DNA of 18,277 nucleotides from JAVKSL01 sp039583695 (GCA_039583695.1 JAVKSL010000057.1:1-18277); one strand, 5' to 3'. Counted from the stretch's first letter, positions 7,971 through 14,885 are shown. Numbers and translations are program-made. The notes: generated by a model not told the origin, from the sequence alone.

Positions 7971-9230
7971 TCAGTCGACCCGGGCCACGTCGGCTCCGAG
8001 CGAGGCCAGCTTCCCAGCCAGGTCCTCATAACCCCGGTCCACATGGTGGGCGCTGGCGATCAGGGTCTCGCCATCGGCTCGTAGACCAGCCAGCACCAGG
8101 GCCGCGCCAGCTCGGATATCCGGCGCCCGGACTTGGGCCCCGGAAAGCCGGGGGACCCCTGAGACCACGGCATGGTGACCCTCGGTGCGAATGTCGGCGC
8201 CCATGCGGCGCAACTCGTCCACGTACCGGAACCGCCCCGGGTACAGGTTCTCGGTGACAATTGACGCGCCCTCGGCCACGCTGAGAAGGGTGACGACGAG
8301 CGGCTTGTAGTCGGTGGCCACCCCCGGATACGGGAGGGTGGCCACGTCCACCGGTTGGAGGCGCCCGCTGCCCGAGACCAGCAGGCCACCAGCGGTCGCG
8401 GAGGTGCACAGCCCCATCGCGCCCAGCTTGGCCAGGAACATGTCCATGTGCTCGGCCCGGGCCCCCTCCACCATGACCTCTCCACCGGCCATTCCCACCG
8501 CCGCCACGAATGTGGCCGCCTCCACCCGGTCCGACACGACTCGGTGCTCGGCGGGCACGAGAGCCTCGACCCCCTCCACCACGATTCGAGAGGTCCCCGC
8601 GCCGGATACTTGCGCACCCATGGCGTTCAGGTAGGCGGCCAGGTCGGACACCTCCGGCTCGCGGGCCGCGTTCTCGATGATCGTGGTCCCTTTGGCCAGG
8701 CTGGCCGCCATCATCAGGTTGTCGGTCGTGGTGTGGCTGGGAAACTCCAGGACGATGCGCGTCCCGGTCAGCCGGCCAGCTCGCCCGTCGACGTAGCCGT
8801 GGGCGCTGGTGAACGTGGTCCCCATGGCTTCGAGCCCCCGCAGGTGGAAGTCGATGGGCCGGTTCCCGAAGTCGTCCCCCCCCGGAAGCGAGACGGTGGC
8901 CCGACCCAGGCGCGCGAGAAGGGGGCCCAGCACGACCACCGAGGCGCGCATCCGCTCGACCAGCTCGTAAGGAGCCTCGGGAACGAGGCTGGAGGGGACG
9001 TCGATCACCACGGTGTCCGGCGTCATGGACTCCCGGGTCGTGGTCACCCCCATAGCGCCCAGCAGCTCGGCCATGATGTCCACGTCGGCGATACGGGGGA
9101 CGTTGGTGAACCGGTGGCGCCCTTCGGCCAGCAGGCAGGCCGCCATGAGCTTGAGTATCGAGTTCTTGGCCCCTGCAACTTTGACTGTCCCCGAAAGTGG
9201 CGGCCCCTGGCGCACACGGAAGCGATCCAT
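7971..9230 (-). CDS. murA: UDP-N-acetylglucosamine 1-carboxyvinyltransferase, aspartate type
   Basis: Catalyses the first committed step of peptidoglycan synthesis, transferring enolpyruvate from PEP to UDP-GlcNAc in the cytoplasm. The 419 residues match the family length. Seen: the substrate-binding GAKNS with Lys22 and Asn23, the active-site loop LPGGDDFGNRPID (115-127), and ENLYPGRFRYVDEL near residues 330-343. The position of the PEP-reactive Cys115 of E. coli is Asp119 here, as in mycobacterial MurA; that substitution is known to give intrinsic fosfomycin insensitivity. The ATG at 9230 has no ribosome site, and a -10-like CATAAT lies just upstream, so the message may be leaderless. It precedes meaB in the same direction. 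Confidence 0.96.
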   Translation of the reverse strand: MDRFRVRQGPPLSGTVKVAGAKNSILKLMAACLLAEGRHRFTNVPRIADVDIMAELLGAMGVTTTRESMTPDTVVIDVPSSLVPEAPYELVERMRASVVVLGPLLARLGRATVSLPGGDDFGNRPIDFHLRGLEAMGTTFTSAHGYVDGRAGRLTGTRIVLEFPSHTTTDNLMMAASLAKGTTIIENAAREPEVSDLAAYLNAMGAQVSGAGTSRIVVEGVEALVPAEHRVVSDRVEAATFVAAVGMAGGEVMVEGARAEHMDMFLAKLGAMGLCTSATAGGLLVSGSGRLQPVDVATLPYPGVATDYKPLVVTLLSVAEGASIVTENLYPGRFRYVDELRRMGADIRTEGHHAVVSGVPRLSGAQVRAPDIRAGAALVLAGLRADGETLIASAHHVDRGYEDLAGKLASLGADVARVD

Positions 9231-9236
9231 CCGTCA

Positions 9237-9242
9237 ATTATG
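9237..9242 (-). promoter_or_regulatory. Possible -10 box for leaderless murA
   Basis: On the minus strand CATAAT ends six bases before the murA ATG. A -10 box here would place the transcription start at or next to the A of the start codon. No clear -35 box is seen at standard spacing. Confidence 0.4.
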
Positions 9243-9373
9243 CCCCGATTTGGGCAGCAAGTAGCGAATCAAGGCCCGATCCCCTTAGATCGTGCCACGA
9301 TGTGTGGAGGCAAACCTGCGTATTGCGAGGTCCTGCACCGCATGCTCGAGGGACTCAGACCAGCTGAAGCGGG

Positions 9374-10366
9374 CTATGCGCGCATGAGAAGACGCTCCAT
9401 CACCACAAAGTCCTGCCCGGCGCGCCAGGCCCGCAGATTCGGGCCAACTACGAACCCACGCGCCAGGTAGAAGCTCACCGCGGGACTGCCCGCCCGGACA
9501 AGGGCCCGCAGTGACACGCACTCGGACTCGGCGGCGTAAGACCCGGCGGCGGCCAAGAGCTGCGAGCCCACCCCCTGGCCTCGGACCGAGGGGTCCACGA
9601 TGAGGCGGGACAGGGTGGCCGAAGGCCACCCTGTCCCGCAGCCGCCCACCGAGCCCTCCGCGACGCCTACGACCCGGCGCGCCAGGCGGGCAGCAAAGGT
9701 GAAGGGGCGGTCTGCGACCGCCCCTTCACCGTAGGCCTCGAAGAGATACGACGCCCAGGCCGCCGACGCCCAGGCCGCGGCCTGGGCGTCAAGCCCCGGC
9801 GCTCCACTCACCTCGAGAGCCTGTCCGCCCCGGCCGATCACGGCCGGGGCGGACAGGCGGGCCGACCCCAGCGTTTCCCACGCCTGTCCGGCGCGCTGCA
9901 CCAGCAGCTGTACTGCGTCGATGCACACCTCGGCCCTATAGGCGCCAAGCAGCGCCAGCGCCGCCGGGATAAGCGTGGGGTCCATGTTGTCGCGGACCGT
10001 CACGTGCGGCACGAATGCCTGGTCCGACGGGCGGTCCAGCGGGCTGACCACCAGCGCGCCGCGCAGGCGATCTACCCCAGCCAGGCCGTCCCCACCCACC
10101 GACAGGTACACCACGGGGTTGGTCGGCCAGAATGTGTCCGCTGGGCCCAACACCAGGTCCAGGGCCCTGACCCGCCCCGCTGCGCCCCGCAGGACCTCAA
10201 GCGCCCGCTCCACATCCATCTCGGCCACGTTCAACGGAGGCACCAGGGTTATGTGCGGGGGGATGCGCCCGAGGGCGCCCGAACCGAGCGCCCGGCGCAA
10301 CCCGTCCACCTCGCTCCCCACCGGCTCGGGGATCACGAGCACGACACCGAGGCGCACTCGCGGCAC
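9374..10366 (-). CDS. 2H phosphoesterase (2'-5' RNA ligase-like) fused to GNAT acetyltransferase
   Basis: A 330-residue two-domain protein. Residues 1 to about 172 form a 2H phosphoesterase of the 2'-5' RNA ligase/cyclic phosphodiesterase superfamily, with the two catalytic signatures HITL (38-41) and HVTV (121-124). Residues from about 205 to 330 form a GNAT acyltransferase with the acetyl-CoA-binding LIVDPSVRGQGVGSQLL (255-271) and the motif-B-like AVSFYLARGFV (296-306). An Ala/Gly-rich linker, about 173-205, contains a tandem AAWAS repeat. The start is GTG at 10366; no strong ribosome site is seen. The substrate of neither domain can be told from sequence. Both domains look catalytically intact. 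The DNA encoding residues 170-254 holds four perfect inverted repeats that are unusual for a coding region. Confidence 0.85.
   Translation of the reverse strand: MPRVRLGVVLVIPEPVGSEVDGLRRALGSGALGRIPPHITLVPPLNVAEMDVERALEVLRGAAGRVRALDLVLGPADTFWPTNPVVYLSVGGDGLAGVDRLRGALVVSPLDRPSDQAFVPHVTVRDNMDPTLIPAALALLGAYRAEVCIDAVQLLVQRAGQAWETLGSARLSAPAVIGRGGQALEVSGAPGLDAQAAAWASAAWASYLFEAYGEGAVADRPFTFAARLARRVVGVAEGSVGGCGTGWPSATLSRLIVDPSVRGQGVGSQLLAAAGSYAAESECVSLRALVRAGSPAVSFYLARGFVVGPNLRAWRAGQDFVVMERLLMRA
9605..9639. repeat. Perfect inverted repeat, 16-bp arms, 3-base loop
   Basis: GCGGGACAGGGTGGCC, then GAA, then its exact reverse complement. It encodes residues 243-254 of the 2H-GNAT fusion, just before GNAT motif A. 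Confidence 0.95.
9698..9730. repeat. Perfect inverted repeat, 15-bp arms, 3-base loop
   Basis: GGTGAAGGGGCGGTC, then TGC, then its exact reverse complement. It encodes residues 213-223 of the 2H-GNAT fusion. Confidence 0.95.
9749..9778. repeat. Tandem direct repeat, 15 bp x 2
   Basis: CGACGCCCAGGCCGC occurs twice in tandem, encoding a duplicated AAWAS in the linker of the 2H-GNAT fusion. The second copy is part of the palindrome at 9765-9790. Confidence 0.95.
9765..9790. repeat. Perfect 26-bp palindrome, no loop
   Basis: GACGCCCAGGCCG is followed directly by its exact reverse complement. It encodes residues 193-201 of the 2H-GNAT fusion. Confidence 0.95.
9819..9858. repeat. Perfect inverted repeat, 18-bp arms, 4-base loop
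   Basis: GCCTGTCCGCCCCGGCCG, then ATCA, then its exact reverse complement. It encodes residues 170-183 at the junction of the 2H domain and linker. A further inverted pair (CGGACAGGCG at 9850-9859 and CGCCTGTCCG at 9881-9890) overlaps its right arm. Confidence 0.95.
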
Positions 10367-10374
10367 CCGGCCAG

Positions 10375-10408
10375 GCTAGTTGCGGCCGAGCCTTCACTAG
10401 CAACTAGC
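10375..10408. promoter_or_regulatory. Palindrome between divergent genes, possible antitoxin operator
   Basis: GCTAGTTGC at 10375-10383 and its exact complement GCAACTAGC at 10400-10408, with a 16-base spacer. It sits between the GTG of the 2H-GNAT gene and the ATG of the antitoxin relic, where a ribbon-helix-helix antitoxin would bind to repress its own operon. The palindrome is seen; the operator role is inference. Confidence 0.4.
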
Positions 10409-10443
10409 GGTTCGATGGCCAATCATTGGGCTGTGGTCGAGAG

Positions 10444-10733
10444 ATGGCCAGGATGCAGGTGATGGCGCAGCTCACCCAGGAGATGGTTGGCTGCGTCGAC
10501 GGCGAGGCGGCAAGCCGTGCCCTCTCACGTTCGGCGATTATACGCGAGGTACTCGCCGAGAACTTTGCGGCTCAGCCCAGGCCGCGATTACTCGCCGGAT
10601 CGTTGAGGGTTACCGCCGCGTTCCGCCCGCAACCCCTGACGCTTGGGAAGACCTCGACTCCCAGGGCGAGCGCTCCTGGTTGGAGGTGGCGCAACGCCTC
10701 GACCTCGAGTAGGAGGGCCTGGGACCTTGGTAG
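10444..10733 (+). pseudogene. Ribbon-helix-helix antitoxin, frameshifted with early stop
   Basis: Reading from the ATG at 10444, MAQLTQEMVGCVDGEAASRALSRSAIIREVLAENF is a typical ribbon-helix-helix DNA-binding fold of a type II antitoxin (segments MAQLTQEMVGCVDG and SRSAIIREVLAENF). The rest of the protein continues in another frame from about 10575: AAITRRIVEGYRRVPPATPD, then AWEDLD and VAQRLDLE, interrupted by TAG at 10710-10712, then EGLGPW and a final TAG at 10731-10733. The C-terminal PW ending and the EGYRR...P..D pattern are those of antitoxins paired with MazF/PemK toxins. Both the frameshift near 10575 and the early stop would have to be repaired for function, so it is a decayed gene. 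The next frame overlaps its final stop, as in coupled toxin-antitoxin operons. Confidence 0.75.
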
Positions 10734-10763
10734 CGCGTGGCGAGGTCCGATGTTACAAGGGAT
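10727..10763 (+). pseudogene. First codons of a MazF/PemK-like toxin
   Basis: Overlapping the antitoxin stop, the frame from TTG at 10727 reads LVARGEVRCYKG. This closely resembles the start of MazF/PemK endoribonucleases (a pattern like RGEVRWY). Similarity stops after about 11 codons, where the sequence instead becomes the reverse-strand atpH fragment. The short match alone would be weak; the position directly after a MazF-type antitoxin makes it credible. The toxin has been cut off by a rearrangement. Confidence 0.5.
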
Positions 10764-11104
10764 CGCTGGGGGGTCCGCCAGAGCCGCCCGCCTCGGCTGC
10801 CAGCTCGGCAGCAGCTCGTTCGGCCATCCACTGCAGGGTCGGCAGCACCTCGCCCTCTCGCTCCTGGGCGATCAGCTCGGATGCCAGCCGGCGGGTGACG
10901 GGGTCGGCACCGGCCGGCAGATCACCCCCCACGGCCTGGCGGGACCACGCTCAGCGCCGCGTCGCACAAGACGTCGTAGAGCGACTCGTTGTCGATGACC
11001 GCGCCGGCCAGAGCGGCCAGCTCGCCAGCCACGGTGACCAGATGGCCCGACTCTTGGGCTGTGCCCAGCACGGCGGCGGTGTAGCCGCGCAGCTGCTCCC
11101 TCAT
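10753..11104 (-). pseudogene. atpH: ATP synthase delta subunit fragment, frameshifted
   Basis: From the ATG at 11104 the minus strand reads MREQLRGYTAAVLGTAQESG, then ELAALAGAVIDNESL and LCDAALSVVP, matching the N-terminal domain of F1Fo ATP synthase delta, the stalk protein that joins F1 to the b subunit. That frame ends at a TGA at 10922-10924. The similarity continues in the next frame (QAVGGDL, then DPVTRRLASELIAQEREGEV and LPTLQWMAERAAAELA) to a TAA at 10753-10755, so an indel lies near 10938. About 117 codons remain against 175-270 in intact proteins. No other atp gene is next to it. Its tail overlaps the toxin remnant on the other strand. I am fairly confident of the family and very confident that it is not functional. 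Confidence 0.6.
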
Positions 11105-11280
11105 CGGGCTGGTCCGAGGTCGCAAGCCGAAGCGATCGCGGTTGTGCCGCTTTTTGGTGCACAAGTGCAATAGCTTCGGCGGCTCGGGGCCGTACCGGCT
11201 CAAGCAGCTCGTCGTCGGGCTGTACATCACCTGCACCCGGGCCGCGAACAATATGCGATCATCTGCTGGCCCTCAGGCCC
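11105..11280. other. Spacer with no recognisable gene
   Basis: Between the atpH fragment and the wecA stop I see no gene with family similarity on either strand. There is a short palindrome TGCACAAGTGCA near 11158-11169 and a GGCCCT/AGGGCC repeat just after the wecA stop, but no T-run to make a terminator. In a standard actinobacterial layout atpI and atpB would begin here. Confidence 0.5.
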
Positions 11281-12591
11281 TCAGGGCCCGCCCTTTTCGA
11301 CTGGCGAACTGGCGGGGGGCACACCGGCGGACGGTGTCGCGGCGGGCCGTGGCCCTGCGGTCCCGGCAGACGGGGCAGCAATCGGCGAGGCGGCCCCCAA
11401 ATCGGCTTGAGCCGCGGCTCGTCGTGCCTGCGCCTGGCCGATGGCGATGACCTCGGCCAGGCGCTCCGATGCGCTGCTCACCGCAGCCGCGGGCGTGCGA
11501 CGGGCGAGGCCAGGACGAAAGGCGATGACCAGGAGCAGGGCCAAGCCAACCGCGGCGTATGGGATGACCGCGTTGCCTCGATGGCTGAACACGGGGTACA
11601 GGACCATGCCGGACAGGATCGCGGTCCATGCCCAAAGGATCAGCACCGAACGCCGGTGGCCGTAACCCAGCTGTATCAGGCGGTAGTGCAGGTGGCCCAG
11701 GTCACGGGTCGCCACACCCGAGCGCCGGACCGTGCGCCTGACGATGGCCAGCGCGGTATCTAGGATGGGCACCCCCAGGATCACCAGAGGGATAGCCAGT
11801 GGGGCGAAGAAAAAATAGGTGTGACCCGACAGACCAGCCGTCCGCCCACCCACCACGCTGGTCGACGCGGCCATCAGCAGGCCGACGAAAAGTGCCCCGG
11901 CGTCACCCATGAAGATCTTGGCAGGGTGGAAGTTGTGCGGGAGGAACCCCAGGCATATCCCGCAGGCGATGACCGCCAGCAGCGGACCGATGTTGTCCGC
12001 GCTCAGCGAACCCTGGTTGACCAGCTCGAGGCTGTAGACGGCAAACGCCCCGGCCCCAATGGCCACGATGCCTGCTGCGAGCCCGTCCAGGCCGTCGATG
12101 AGGTTGATGGCGTTGGCCATGCCCACCACCCACACCGCGGTCAGCAGCGGGAGGATGGACGGCGAGGGGACCAGCACGCCCAGCCCGCCCGGCAGCTTGA
12201 ACAAGATCATCGTGACCCCAAAGAAGTACAAGACGCTGGCTGCCAGCACCTCGCCGGCAACTTTGGCCGGCGGAGACACCTCCCGTAGGTCGTCCAGCAT
12301 CCCCACCGCGAAGATGAGCGCCGCGGCCAGGACCACGCCCAAAGGTTCAGACGAACCCGCGAAGACCACCCTGAACTGGGGCAGCCGGGAGGCAACGGTC
12401 ATCGCCACCAGGAACGCCAGGAACATGGCCGCCCCGCCGAGCGTCGGAGTGGAGCGCAGGTGGATGTGGTCCGCGTCAGGCGTTACTACCGCGCCGTGGC
12501 GGCGAGCAAGGTGCCTGACCGGGAAGGTGAGCGCGAAGGTCCCCACGGCGGCGATGGCCAGGATTACCAGGTAGCCGGAGAGGCCGGGCAT
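11281..12591 (-). CDS. wecA: WecA/TagO-type prenyl-phosphate N-acetylhexosamine-1-phosphate transferase
   Basis: Polytopic membrane enzyme of the MraY/WecA family that transfers a GlcNAc-1-phosphate (or related) group from UDP-sugar to polyprenyl phosphate, starting synthesis of a cell-surface polymer such as arabinogalactan linker, teichoic acid or O-polysaccharide. Seen: the Asp pair GMLDDL (97-102), NAINLIDGLDG (160-170), FMGDAG (227-232) and the WecA-subgroup histidine motif HLHYRL (300-305), with about ten hydrophobic segments. Residues after about 375 are a hydrophilic Ala/Pro/Ser-rich cytoplasmic tail not needed by the family. The ATG at 12591 lies 21 bases after the glyA stop, so co-transcription with glyA is likely. 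The sugar substrate is not determined by the sequence. Confidence 0.9.
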   Translation of the reverse strand: MPGLSGYLVILAIAAVGTFALTFPVRHLARRHGAVVTPDADHIHLRSTPTLGGAAMFLAFLVAMTVASRLPQFRVVFAGSSEPLGVVLAAALIFAVGMLDDLREVSPPAKVAGEVLAASVLYFFGVTMILFKLPGGLGVLVPSPSILPLLTAVWVVGMANAINLIDGLDGLAAGIVAIGAGAFAVYSLELVNQGSLSADNIGPLLAVIACGICLGFLPHNFHPAKIFMGDAGALFVGLLMAASTSVVGGRTAGLSGHTYFFFAPLAIPLVILGVPILDTALAIVRRTVRRSGVATRDLGHLHYRLIQLGYGHRRSVLILWAWTAILSGMVLYPVFSHRGNAVIPYAAVGLALLLVIAFRPGLARRTPAAAVSSASERLAEVIAIGQAQARRAAAQADLGAASPIAAPSAGTAGPRPAATPSAGVPPASSPVEKGGP

Positions 12592-12612
12592 GGTGGGACT
12601 GGGGCTGCTCGC

Positions 12613-13893
12613 CTAGAGGACCGGACCTGGCGGGGGGAACTTGGAGCAAAGCACGCCGACCTCCGCCGCGATCGCGGCCACCTCGGCCTCACTGTCGCGC
12701 CGGCGCAGCGTCGTGCCGATGAGCCGGGCGATCTCACGCATCTCGGAGCAGCCCATCCCCGCGGTGGTGGTCGCCGCCGTGCCGAGGCGCAACCCACTGG
12801 TAACGAAAGGAGACCTGGGATCGCCGGGGATCTGGTTGCGGTTGGCCGTGATGCCCGCCCGGTCCAGCACGTCCTGGGCGGCCTTGCCGGTCAGCTCGGG
12901 ATCGAAGCTGCGCAGGTCGACCAAGATGAGATGCGTGTCGGTCCCTCCCGACACCAGGCGGAACCCCTGCTCGGCCAGCGCTGCAGCCAGCGCCTGGGCA
13001 TTGGACACCACCGCAGCGGCGTAGGTGGCGAAGCTGGGCCGGGCTGCCTCGGCGAAGCACACCGCCTTGGCAGCTATGACGTGCTCCAGCGGACCGCCCT
13101 GCAAGCCGGGAAAGACCGCCTTGTCAATCGGCGATGCCAGCTCGGGCCCGCACAGGATCGCCCCGCCCCTGGGCCCCCGCATGGTCTTGTGCGTGGTAAA
13201 GGTGACGACGTCGGCGACCCCCACCGGGCTCGGGTACACACCCCCGGCAACCAGCCCGGCCACATGCGCCGCGTCGAACATGAACAGGGCGCCCACCTCG
13301 TCGGCGATTGCCCGCAGCGGGGCCGGGTCGATGATGCGCGGGTAGGCAGTGGCCCCGGCCACGATCAGCTTGGGCCGCTCGGCGAGGGACAGGTCTCTGA
13401 CCTGGTCCAAGTCGATGCGCTCGTCGCTGGCGGTCACCCCATAGGCGACGAAGCGATAGAGCCTTCCAGAAAAGTTGACCGGTGAGCCGTGAGTCAGGTG
13501 CCCACCCTGGTCCAGCCGCATCGCCAGGACCGTGTCGCCGGGCTCCAGCAGGGCCAGATAGACAGCGGCGTTGGCGTTGGCCCCCGAGTGGGGCTGCACG
13601 TTGGCGTGGGCCGCGCCGAACAGGGAGCACAGGCGGCGCCTGGCCAGGTCCTCCACCTCGTCGATCACCCGGTTGCCGCCGTAGTAGCGCTTGTAGGGAT
13701 AGCCCTCGGCGTATTTGTTGGTGAGCACCGTGCCGGTCGCCGCCAGCACGGCCGCCGACGCGAAGTTCTCCGAGGCGATCAGCTGGAGCGTGGAGCGCTG
13801 GCGCTCGCCCTCCGCTCCGATCAGACCAGCCAGCTCCGGATCGGCGGCTGCGAGGACGGGATCGACCCCTGGGAACTCCGGGCTGGGTGTCAT
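12613..13893 (-). CDS. glyA: Serine hydroxymethyltransferase
   Basis: PLP enzyme that interconverts serine and glycine with tetrahydrofolate, the main source of one-carbon units. The 426 residues match the bacterial length. Seen: LIASENFAS (38-46), NKYAEGYPYKRYYGG (59-73), NVQPHSGANAN (98-108), FDAAHVAGLV (206-215), and the PLP-lysine motif TTHKTMRGPRGG with Lys236. SGLRLGTAATTT is the conserved C-terminal substrate-binding stretch. The ATG at 13893 gives the expected N-terminus; the ribosome site is weak. A gap of 79 bases separates it from truB upstream, and wecA follows closely. Confidence 0.97.
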   Translation of the reverse strand: MTPSPEFPGVDPVLAAADPELAGLIGAEGERQRSTLQLIASENFASAAVLAATGTVLTNKYAEGYPYKRYYGGNRVIDEVEDLARRRLCSLFGAAHANVQPHSGANANAAVYLALLEPGDTVLAMRLDQGGHLTHGSPVNFSGRLYRFVAYGVTASDERIDLDQVRDLSLAERPKLIVAGATAYPRIIDPAPLRAIADEVGALFMFDAAHVAGLVAGGVYPSPVGVADVVTFTTHKTMRGPRGGAILCGPELASPIDKAVFPGLQGGPLEHVIAAKAVCFAEAARPSFATYAAAVVSNAQALAAALAEQGFRLVSGGTDTHLILVDLRSFDPELTGKAAQDVLDRAGITANRNQIPGDPRSPFVTSGLRLGTAATTTAGMGCSEMREIARLIGTTLRRRDSEAEVAAIAAEVGVLCSKFPPPGPVL

Positions 13894-13972
13894 CTGGCCA
13901 GACTAGCGCCACTCCACCTTCGGGCCAAGGACCGTGGTAAGCATCTCTCAGCTTGTCTTGGCTACTGATGGC

Positions 13973-14884
13973 TCAGCTATTCACCAGCAGGACAACCTTC
14001 GGCTTGACCCACTGCTCCGACACCCCAGCTTCATTGGTGTCTGGCTCGCTCTCGTAGACGGCCAGCAATCGTCCGTCCTTGTCGAGCACCGCCCACGGGC
14101 CGACGCATTGGCCGTCCAAGCCCAGTTGCTCAGCCTGGAGCATGCGGCCATGAGCCACAGCTGCAGCCACCTCCTCCCCCACCGTCACCGACACCAGGTC
14201 CCGCATTGCCTCCGCTGGCATCAAGAGCCGGGCGCTCGGGTCAGCCTGAACGACATCGAGGGTCGCTGCCTCCTCGACGGTGAACGAGCCGACCGCCAGA
14301 CGCCTGAGCGCTTCGAGATGGGCGCCACCTCCAAGCGCAGTGCCCAGCTCAGCAGCAATGGTCCGGATGTAGGTCCCCGAGGAACAGGTGACGTCGATGC
14401 CGAACCTTGATGGCAAGCCCGTCGGGCGGACCACCAGTCGGTGCACCACAACTGGGCGAGGCTCGCGCTGGACCTCGATCCCGGCCCGAGCCAGCTCGTG
14501 GAGGCGGCGGCCCCCCACCTTCACAGCCGAGACCATTGGTGGCACCTGCAGGATCGAACCGGTCAGCTCCGCGGCAGCCTCCTCCATGTCCGCCAGGCTC
14601 ACCGCCCCCATGTCCCAGCGTCCGGTTACCTCCCCAGATCCGTCGAGGGTGGAGGTGGCTACGCCCAGCACCACCTCGCCCACGTAACGCTTGGGAAGCG
14701 CCGTAAGATATCTGAGCAGCCGGGTGGCGCGACCCAGCCCAACCAGGAGCACTCCCGTTGCGTCCGGGTCGAGCGTACCGGCATGGCCGACGCGTCGCTG
14801 CCCATATATGCCCCGGCATCGGGCGACTACGTCGTGTGAGGTCCACCCAGCCTCTTTGTCGAGCACTACCAGCCCATCGATCAC
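13973..14884 (-). CDS. truB: tRNA pseudouridine-55 synthase
   Basis: Forms pseudouridine 55 in the T-loop of tRNAs. The 303-residue product has the family start IDGLVVLDKEAGWTSHDVV, the catalytic motif GHAGTLDPDATGVL with Asp39, YVGEVVLGVATSTLDGSGEV, PPMVSAVKVGG and CSSGTYIRTIAAELG. A longer frame runs to 14965, but I chose the GTG at 14884: it gives the normal N-terminus, lies one base after the rbfA stop, and has GAGGAAA about seven bases upstream. The arrangement implies translational coupling to rbfA. The usual next gene of this cluster, ribF, is not downstream; glyA is. Confidence 0.95.
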   Translation of the reverse strand: MIDGLVVLDKEAGWTSHDVVARCRGIYGQRRVGHAGTLDPDATGVLLVGLGRATRLLRYLTALPKRYVGEVVLGVATSTLDGSGEVTGRWDMGAVSLADMEEAAAELTGSILQVPPMVSAVKVGGRRLHELARAGIEVQREPRPVVVHRLVVRPTGLPSRFGIDVTCSSGTYIRTIAAELGTALGGGAHLEALRRLAVGSFTVEEAATLDVVQADPSARLLMPAEAMRDLVSVTVGEEVAAAVAHGRMLQAEQLGLDGQCVGPWAVLDKDGRLLAVYESEPDTNEAGVSEQWVKPKVVLLVNS

Positions 14885-14885
14885 C

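Noticed and set aside
9285..9629. 114-residue minus-strand frame overlapping the 3' end of the 2H-GNAT gene
   Set aside because: Out of frame with the GNAT domain over most of its length and the unique end has no recognisable similarity.
10381..10440. tRNA-like GGTTCGA string
   Set aside because: No acceptor or anticodon stems can be built around it; it is the spacer before the antitoxin relic.
10426..10998. 190-residue plus-strand frame as an intact gene
   Set aside because: Only its first part is an antitoxin; after about 10575 the real similarity moves to another frame, so the rest is out-of-frame translation.
12460..13485. 341-residue plus-strand frame
   Set aside because: Antisense to glyA and wecA, Arg/Gly/His-rich with no recognisable domain.
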